From Acidobacteriota bacterium (lineage in GTDB: Bacteria > Acidobacteriota > Terriglobia > Bryobacterales > Bryobacteraceae): DNA of 64,000 nt. Shown here one piece after another: positions 58,681-64,000 of the stretch; within the stretch, counting starts at the first letter, position 1, and each line of letters begins with the position of its first letter. The DNA lies in NCBI GenBank assembly GCA_016870995.1, contig VFZU01000015.1:1-64000 (forward strand). Direction: 5' to 3'. The position numbers were made by a program, and so were the translations under genes. The notes beneath the pieces are model-generated. The model was given only the letters and a program-made list of their open reading frames with translations, did not search any database and was not told the DNA's origin.

Positions 58681-61572
58681 GTGAGGCGGTACCATCGAAG
58701 ATTGGGCTTTGAATGTTCCGCGCTCGATGGGCGCTTGTATCTTTGGGTGAGCGGGGAGGCTGAGGAACTGCGGCGCATGTTGCCGCAGATCGGCCTTGGG
58801 TCGGTGAAGCTGGAAACTGGTTGGGTTTGGCTGCCGGATGGTTCTGGCGGGCTCAAAGAGGTATCCAAAGCCGTGGTTCCATTGGGTGTAGATACGTGGG
58901 CGCGGCTCTGGCCGGAATGGCTGCGGGGTGGCGAAGGCGTGGGGAACAGCGCGGTCTATTGGGCGCACGGGAGCCTGTTTGCCTGGCATCTGATGGAGAC
59001 TTGGGGCTATTTGCCTGTGTTGCAAAAGGCTAAAGATAGCTATGAGGCGCGATGGGCACCGAGATTTGTGGGTGAGGCGCGGCGGTTGTTCGAAGACTAT
59101 GCGGAACGGATGCCGGAATCGGCGCGGGCGCTGACATTTGAAACCGGGGCAGCACCGCGGCATGAGCGGCGCAGATTGATCGAACAGACGCTGGGCTGGA
59201 TGCTGGATACGCAAGCGCGGCGGATCGCGGGGAAGGTGGGGCAGAAGTTCCCGTCGTCCTCGATTTACAGCAAGTGGCAGACAGCGTTGAGCCATCCGAT
59301 CGCGGTGGTGCAGGGCGATAAGGGGACGATCGAGCGTTTTCACGCCGGCATCCTTGGTTGGCAACGTGGGATCGATCTCGAGGGTGTGTGCGGATACCGG
59401 CTGGTTTTTCGAGTGACGCCTCCACCCGAGGGGCAGCGCGAGGGATGGATGCTGGTGCCGCTGATCGAAGACTTGCTCGAGGCGGGGCGCTTCTACTTGC
59501 TGAGAGGGCTAGAGGACCTGGAATTGCGGGGCGGGGAATTGGTGGCGGAAGCGGCCTGGCGGAACTTCGAGTTGGCGTCACAGATTTTTCCGGCATTGCA
59601 GAACTACGAGGAGCAGACCTGGGATGGACTCTATTTGCCTGGGGAGCGGGTGATTGAGTTCCTGACTCGGTTTGCGCCTTTGCTCGAGCAGGCGGGCTTT
59701 GCTGTGGAGAAGCCTGATTGGTGGCGCGAAGGCGATGCTACGCGAGTGGCTGTGGCGGGAAAGCTGAAGTCGGACGCGAAAATCGCCGATGAGCGAGCGG
59801 CGATGGCAAGCAAGGTGAGGCTCGACTGGGCTGCGCTGCTGGGCGATCAGCCGGTGACGATGGCGGAGCTGAACGAGTTGGCGAAGCACGCCGGGGAGAT
59901 GCAGCAGGTGGGCGGCAAGTGGATGCGGATCGACCCAGTGAGCATCCGGGATGCGGTGAAGTTCATAAAGGCCGGGCAGAAGAGGGAGATGACGGCTCGG
60001 GATGCGCTGCGGGAGGTGCTGGGCTTTGGCGGAGTGAGGGGCCTTGATATCCGCGACATCCAGACTGAGGGATGGATCGGGGATCTCTTGAAGCGATTGC
60101 GGGAGCCAGGGGAGATCAAGGAATTGCCTGTGCCCGCAGGGCTGCAAGGTGAAATGCGGCCGTACCAACGGCGCGGTTATTCGTGGCTGCAATTTGTGAC
60201 GGGGTTTGGCCTAGGGGCGTGCCTGGCCGATGATATGGGCCTGGGCAAGTCGCTACAGATGCTGGCGCTGCTGGCCTCAAGGCATGGAGTGGGAAAACCG
60301 ACCTTGCTGGTGTGCCCGACTTCGGTGATCGGGAACTGGGAGAGGGAAGCATTGAAGTTTTTCCCGGGGTTGCGTCTGATGGTGCATCATGGCGCGGCTC
60401 GAACCAAGGGAGAAGAGTTTCATCAGCTGGCATTGAGCCATGATCTGGTGGTGACGAGCTACAGCTTGTTGCACCGGGACGATACGACGTTCGCCAAAGT
60501 GGAATGGGACGGGGTGGTGCTCGACGAGGCGCAGAACATCAAGAACTACGAGACGAAGCAGGCTCGGGCGGCGCGGCAGATCTCGAATGGGTACCGCGTG
60601 GCGTTGACGGGGACGCCGGTCGAGAACCATGTGGGGGATTTGTATTCGTTGATGGACTTCTTGAACCCAGGACTGCTGGGCGGGCAGAGAGATTTTCAGG
60701 TACGGTTCTTCAAGCCGATTCAAAACCAGGCGAATGCGAAGGCGACGCAGCAACTGCGCGGGCTGACCGCACCCTTTATCTTGCGACGGCTGAAGACCGA
60801 TAAGAGCATCATCTCCGACCTGCCGGAGAAGATGGAAATGAAGACGTATTGCAAGCTGACGAGAGAGCAGGCGAAGCTGTACGAGGATGTGGTGAACGGG
60901 TGTTTTGTGGACCTCGAGGGGCGGAGTTCGATGGAGCGGCGGGGATTGATTCTGGCTACGATTTCACGGCTGAAGCAGGTGTGCAATCATCCGGCACAGA
61001 TACTGAAGGAACGCGAAGATCTGGGCGGCCGGAGCGGCAAGTTGAGCCGGTTGACTGAGATGTTGGAGGAGGTGCTCGAAGCCGGGGAGAAGGCTCTTAT
61101 TTTTTCGCAGTTCGCTGAGATGGGAGAGATCCTCGCGCAGCATTGCGGGGATGTGTTTCAAAGGAAGATTGCGTTTTTGCATGGGGGCACGCCACGGACC
61201 GAACGCGAGCGGATGATCGAAGACTTCGAGAAGCCAGATGGCGCGAGCTTGTTTGTGTTGTCGCTTAAGGCTGGCGGGACGGGCTTGAATCTGGTAGCGG
61301 CGAATCACGTGTTTCACTACGACCGTTGGTGGAACCCGGCGGTGGAGAATCAGGCGACGGATCGTGCCTTCCGGATCGGACAGACGAAGTCGGTACAAGT
61401 TCACAAGTTCATCTGCATGGGGACGCTCGAAGAGCGGATCGATCAGATGGTGGAAGAGAAGCGCGAGTTGGCCGAGCGAGTGGTAGAAGCCGGTGAGGTG
61501 TGGCTGACGGAGATGTCGAATCAGGAGCTGCGGGATTTGTTCTCGTTGTCGCGGGAGGCTTGGGAAGACTAA
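58681..61572 (+). CDS. SNF2-family DNA-dependent ATPase (DEAD/DEAH-box, RapA-related)
   Basis: 963-aa translocase. The N-terminal 470 residues contain a bacterial SNF2-associated region. The motor has motif I D517-D-M-G-L-G-K-S524, motif II 'VVLDEAQNIKN', motif III 'VALTGTPVENHVGDLYSLMD', then the helicase C-lobe with 'KALIFSQFAEMGEILAQHCG', 'VLSLKAGGTGLNLVAANHV' and 'QATDRAFRIGQTKSVQVHKF'. Such proteins remodel nucleoprotein complexes, for example in transcription or repair. The GTG start at 58681 gives a sensible N-terminus. The SWIM-domain gene starts within its stop codon (TAATG), a partnership known for bacterial SNF2 proteins. Confidence 0.95.
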   Translation: MRRYHRRLGFECSALDGRLYLWVSGEAEELRRMLPQIGLGSVKLETGWVWLPDGSGGLKEVSKAVVPLGVDTWARLWPEWLRGGEGVGNSAVYWAHGSLFAWHLMETWGYLPVLQKAKDSYEARWAPRFVGEARRLFEDYAERMPESARALTFETGAAPRHERRRLIEQTLGWMLDTQARRIAGKVGQKFPSSSIYSKWQTALSHPIAVVQGDKGTIERFHAGILGWQRGIDLEGVCGYRLVFRVTPPPEGQREGWMLVPLIEDLLEAGRFYLLRGLEDLELRGGELVAEAAWRNFELASQIFPALQNYEEQTWDGLYLPGERVIEFLTRFAPLLEQAGFAVEKPDWWREGDATRVAVAGKLKSDAKIADERAAMASKVRLDWAALLGDQPVTMAELNELAKHAGEMQQVGGKWMRIDPVSIRDAVKFIKAGQKREMTARDALREVLGFGGVRGLDIRDIQTEGWIGDLLKRLREPGEIKELPVPAGLQGEMRPYQRRGYSWLQFVTGFGLGACLADDMGLGKSLQMLALLASRHGVGKPTLLVCPTSVIGNWEREALKFFPGLRLMVHHGAARTKGEEFHQLALSHDLVVTSYSLLHRDDTTFAKVEWDGVVLDEAQNIKNYETKQARAARQISNGYRVALTGTPVENHVGDLYSLMDFLNPGLLGGQRDFQVRFFKPIQNQANAKATQQLRGLTAPFILRRLKTDKSIISDLPEKMEMKTYCKLTREQAKLYEDVVNGCFVDLEGRSSMERRGLILATISRLKQVCNHPAQILKEREDLGGRSGKLSRLTEMLEEVLEAGEKALIFSQFAEMGEILAQHCGDVFQRKIAFLHGGTPRTERERMIEDFEKPDGASLFVLSLKAGGTGLNLVAANHVFHYDRWWNPAVENQATDRAFRIGQTKSVQVHKFICMGTLEERIDQMVEEKRELAERVVEAGEVWLTEMSNQELRDLFSLSREAWED

Positions 61573-62336
61573 TGGCTAAGAACGAGCGTACGCCGGTGAC
61601 GATGCTGGGGCGGGAGTGGGTGGAGTGGTTGAACGAGTATCCGGTCGGCGAGGAGCGGCTCAACTTGAGCTGGCAGTATTTGAACTCCGGGGCAGTGCAA
61701 GGCTTAAAGGTGGATGGGAATACGGTGGAGGCGAGGGTTCAGGGCTCGAAGGATGAGCCCTACCGGGTCGTTTTGCAGTTCTTGCCCGTGGACTCGATGC
61801 AGTGGGATCTGCTGTGGAGCTTGCTGACGCCGGAGGCGCTGCGGGATTTTCGCAGTGGGTCGATGGGGCCGGTGATTCGGAATGCATTTGCTGTGTCGGA
61901 AGTGAACCCTTTGCCGGAGCGCTACAAGGACGTCAAGACGATCTGTACCTGCTCGGAGTGGCTGCGGCCTTGCAAGCATGCGCTAGCGGTGTTGCGGGCC
62001 CTGGGTGAAGAAATCGAGATGGACCCGATGCTGTTGTTGCGGCTGCGGGGAGGTGAGCCGAAGGAGGCCAAAGCGGCGCCTGAAGTGGAAGTGCAGACGG
62101 GCGAGCCATTGCTTGCTGATGATGTAGGTTACTGGGGCGGAGATCAGCGATGGGAAGAGTTCGAAGCGCAGTTGCTGGCAGGTGGGGCTCCGGCGCGGCT
62201 GCTCAAGCGGCTGGGGCCGGTGTCGGTATATGGTGTGAGGATGGAGCCGGATTCGATGTTCAAGCCGGTGTATGAAGGGGTTGCCTCCGAGGCGAAGGTG
62301 ATGCTCGAAGGAATTCGGAAAAAGGTGAAGCGATGA
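61572..62336 (+). CDS. SWIM zinc-finger protein, partner of the SNF2 ATPase
   Basis: 254 aa from the ATG at 61572, which overlaps the SNF2 stop (TAATG); the frame opens earlier at 61500 but that part lies in the SNF2 coding sequence. The SWIM motif is complete: C-x-C then C-x-H in 'ICTCSEWLRPCKHALAVL', about residues 121-138. SWIM domains bind DNA or proteins, and in many bacteria a SWIM protein is encoded with a SNF2 helicase. The N-terminal part resembles the usual region that precedes the finger ('GREWVEWLNEYPVGEERLN'). The GDSL gene overlaps its TGA as ATGA. Confidence 0.92.
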   Translation: MAKNERTPVTMLGREWVEWLNEYPVGEERLNLSWQYLNSGAVQGLKVDGNTVEARVQGSKDEPYRVVLQFLPVDSMQWDLLWSLLTPEALRDFRSGSMGPVIRNAFAVSEVNPLPERYKDVKTICTCSEWLRPCKHALAVLRALGEEIEMDPMLLLRLRGGEPKEAKAAPEVEVQTGEPLLADDVGYWGGDQRWEEFEAQLLAGGAPARLLKRLGPVSVYGVRMEPDSMFKPVYEGVASEAKVMLEGIRKKVKR

Positions 62337-63034
62337 GAGTTCTTGTATTGGGTTTGATTTTGTCGATTGCGGCAATGGCGCAGGAGAGCGTCGAGCTGAC
62401 GAGAGCGCGGAAGACACTGGCCGACTGGGCGAACCTAGCGCGGTATGCCGAGGACAATGCGAAGCTTGCACCGGCGAAGGATCGCGTCGTGTTTATGGGG
62501 GATTCGATCACGGACGCCTGGGGGCGGCGTGGCGGAAAGTTCTGGCCAGACCTGCCTTATGTTAATCGTGGGATCAGCGGGCAGACGACGCCGCAGATGC
62601 TGGTGCGGTTCCGGCCGGATGTACTGGCTCTGAAGCCGAAGGTTGTGGTGATTCTGGCGGGGACGAACGATATCGCCGGTAATACAGGCCCGATGACGCT
62701 TGAGCAGATTGAGGGCAATCTCGAATCGATGGCGGAATTGGCCAAGGCCAACGGGATTCGCGTGGTGATGTCGAGCGTGATGCCGGTGTGCGACTATCAC
62801 CGGCCGCAAACCGAGCGACGCCCGCCTGCGAAAATCATTGCATTGAACGAGTGGATTCAAGCGTATTGCAAGAAGAACAAGCTCGAGTATCTGGACTACT
62901 ATTCGGCGATGCTCGATGAGGCGAAGATGCTGAAGAAAGAGATCACCAACGACGGACTGCATCCGAATGATGCTGGCTATGCGGTGATGGAACCGCTGGC
63001 AGAGAAGGCGATCGCGAAGGCTCTGAAGCGCTGA
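62333..63034 (+). CDS. Exported GDSL/SGNH esterase
   Basis: 233-aa secreted hydrolase with a signal peptide (RVLVLGLILSIAAMAQ). SGNH blocks: I 'VVFMGDSITDAWG' with Ser58; II 'NRGISGQTTPQMLVRF' (Gly); III 'VVILAGTNDIAGNTG' (Asn); V 'ITNDGLHPNDAGYAVM' with the Asp-His pair. The type is that of acyl-hydrolases/acetyl-esterases acting on polysaccharides or lipids. The start overlaps the SWIM-gene stop by 4 nt, so this exported enzyme is translated with two nuclear-acid proteins, an odd combination and perhaps simply an operon tail. Confidence 0.93.
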   Translation: MRVLVLGLILSIAAMAQESVELTRARKTLADWANLARYAEDNAKLAPAKDRVVFMGDSITDAWGRRGGKFWPDLPYVNRGISGQTTPQMLVRFRPDVLALKPKVVVILAGTNDIAGNTGPMTLEQIEGNLESMAELAKANGIRVVMSSVMPVCDYHRPQTERRPPAKIIALNEWIQAYCKKNKLEYLDYYSAMLDEAKMLKKEITNDGLHPNDAGYAVMEPLAEKAIAKALKR

Positions 63035-63109
63035 GGCTGGACGCACCTGTGGCGTCGCCCGGTTGCGAGAGACGGATTCAGTTGTCGAAGAGCTGCGAGG
63101 CGTGGATTG

Positions 63110-63240
63110 CCCTCGTGAGCGATTGGGTTCGTTTTTTTCGTTGATCGATTCAGGCCCTCACGGACGGCTGGGCCAGAGAAGAAGACTTCTTACTGCTTTA
63201 GTTTGCAAGCGCGGAGTTGGGCACAGGGTAGCGACTTCGA
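63110..63240 (-). pseudogene. Decayed copy of the 3' end of the neighbouring NAQKSTGPRT-family gene
   Basis: In the 313-nt gap before the last gene, 63124-63222 can be aligned base by base with 63381-63480 (the 3' end of the gene at 63348-63983). Shared strings include TGGGTTCGTTTTTT, GATTCAG, GACGGC, GAAGA and CTTCTT, followed by a GCGCGGAG-like end, with indels. A third partial copy, GATTGGGTTCGTTT, occurs at 63331-63344. The 5' portion 63035-63110 shows only vague similarity. No open frame is left. This is best read as the remains of a tandem duplicate on the minus strand. Confidence 0.6.
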
Positions 63241-63347
63241 CACGCTGATAGCCCTACTCGCGAAGACTGTGACCTCCAAGGCGTTGAAGCGCCAAGTTTG
63301 TGCGCACCTTTGGATTCTCTCGGCTTCGAAGATTGGGTTCGTTTGAC

Positions 63348-63983
63348 TCAGGCGGCTTCGAGCGACGGAGCGGGGTGGACTGGGTTCGTTTTTTCGCTTT
63401 GCAGATTCAGACCGTGATGGACGGCAAGGCCAAAGAAGAGGGCTTCTTCCTGCTTGAGTTCGTGAGCGCGGAGCTTGGCTGTCGGAAGAGCCGGGGAGAT
63501 GTTCTCATCAAGTTCGACGTCTTGTAGCTCGGCGTGGATTTCGACGGCGGCGAGACGGTCGACCTGGAGCTGCGAGAGTTGCTTGAAGGCCTTCAAGGCG
63601 CGGCGCTCGAAGAGCGCACCCTGTTTGACGAGGCGTTCCATTTGGATGAAGAGGTTTTGGTTCTCGGGGTTTTGTGACCAGCGGTCCTGGGCTTCAGATT
63701 CGAAGCGCTGTGCTCGGAGTGCCTGGAAGGTTGCGTAGGCGTATTGCTCGAAGACGACTTCTTCGGCGGGACCAAATGGGGCGATTTGCTGGAAGAGTTG
63801 TTCGCGGAGGGCCTTGAATTGGGTTTGTTCTTGCGGATTCGCGGCAAACAGGGAGTCGGCTGCGGCGTTGAGGCCGTGGCGGAGTGAGTTCTTTGCAGAT
63901 TGCTGTTTGCCCTCGACGGTGCGGGGACCCGTAGATTTTTGCGCGTTCTGTCTGTTTGCGCGAAGTTGTGACAGTGAAGCCAT
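63348..63983 (-). CDS. NAQKSTGPRT-family protein of unknown function
   Basis: 211 aa, complete, start ATG at 63983. The N-terminus shows the hallmark block 'RQNAQKSTGPRTVEGKQQSA' and 'KNSLRHGLNAA' (about residues 11-40), found in many copies in Acidobacteriota and Planctomycetes. The rest is helical, rich in Gln and Glu ('LREQLFQQIAPFGPAEEVVF', 'ALFERRALKAFKQLSQLQVD'). It may be related to mobile or repeated gene families; no function is known to me. The stop lies at 63348, and a decayed copy of its 3' end is found 100-240 bp beyond. The last 17 nt of the window hold only the upstream region. Confidence 0.85.
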   Translation of the reverse strand: MASLSQLRANRQNAQKSTGPRTVEGKQQSAKNSLRHGLNAAADSLFAANPQEQTQFKALREQLFQQIAPFGPAEEVVFEQYAYATFQALRAQRFESEAQDRWSQNPENQNLFIQMERLVKQGALFERRALKAFKQLSQLQVDRLAAVEIHAELQDVELDENISPALPTAKLRAHELKQEEALFFGLAVHHGLNLQSEKTNPVHPAPSLEAA

Positions 63984-64000
63984 GACGTAGAAATCCTTTC

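Overview
The window looks like a chromosomal segment of an Acidobacteriota bacterium, probably of the Bryobacterales/Solibacter type. The signs are several Oar-like TonB-dependent receptors, a PSCyt1/DUF1549/DUF1553 protein paired with a DUF1501 protein, a protein of the widespread 'NAQKSTGPRT' family, a NIPSNAP protein, and many Tat- or Sec-exported enzymes. This placement is inferred from gene content only. No rRNA, tRNA, CRISPR array, phage or insertion sequence was seen.

Layout. 0-13 kb: the 3' part of a TonB receptor, PPK2 polyphosphate kinase, an acyl-CoA synthetase, a HisN-like phosphatase, the PSCyt1-DUF1549-DUF1553/DUF1501 pair, a 39-residue membrane microprotein, a second TonB receptor and a decayed gene. 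13-20 kb: a glyoxalase-II-like hydrolase, YgfZ, GalU, a TPR protein and an IorAB-type molybdenum hydroxylase. 20-30 kb: a HupE-like protein, an NHL propeller, and a sigma-54 regulatory island. In that island a GAF-AAA+-Fis activator, a Ser/Thr kinase carrying an internal stop and an acetyltransferase are transcribed leftward. A hydrolase/AhpD/NTF2/MOSC operon is transcribed rightward from a good -24/-12 promoter with duplicated upstream sites.

30-37 kb: a compact histidine operon, hisI-G-D-C-HAD-B-H-F-A. A 24-codon leader peptide with nine histidines and an intrinsic terminator stand in front of it, a classical attenuator arrangement. From hisG through hisA each start codon overlaps the preceding stop by 1 or 4 nt. 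hisE is missing, and a HAD phosphatase lies between hisC and hisB, a plausible histidinol-phosphate phosphatase.

37-50 kb: a coiled-coil protein with a TadZ/CpaE-like ATPase, a secreted propeller with a NarX-type kinase, an exported-looking methyltransferase, NIPSNAP, UppS, a winged-helix regulator with its membrane partner and a candidate operator, an HD phosphohydrolase, a frameshifted TonB receptor, a frameshifted HicB-like gene and a radical SAM protein. 50-56 kb: one tight co-directional run: ispD, ispF, a haem-c/PHM-like copper protein, a sigma-54 response regulator, its histidine kinase and a proline-rich lipoprotein, closed by a bidirectional terminator. 56-64 kb: an OmpA-like lipoprotein with a candidate sigma-54 promoter, an uncharacterised protein, a zinc dehydrogenase, a SNF2/SWIM pair, a GDSL esterase, and a NAQKSTGPRT gene with a decayed copy of its 3' end beside it.

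Two themes stand out. The first is regulation: a his leader attenuator and two candidate sigma-54 promoters, each next to a sigma-54 activator. The second is interrupted genes: four ORFs (kinase, MOSC, TonB receptor, HicB) are each broken by one event. They are either recent pseudogenes or sequence errors. The + strand also changes from C-rich to G-rich around 50-57 kb whatever the gene orientation.
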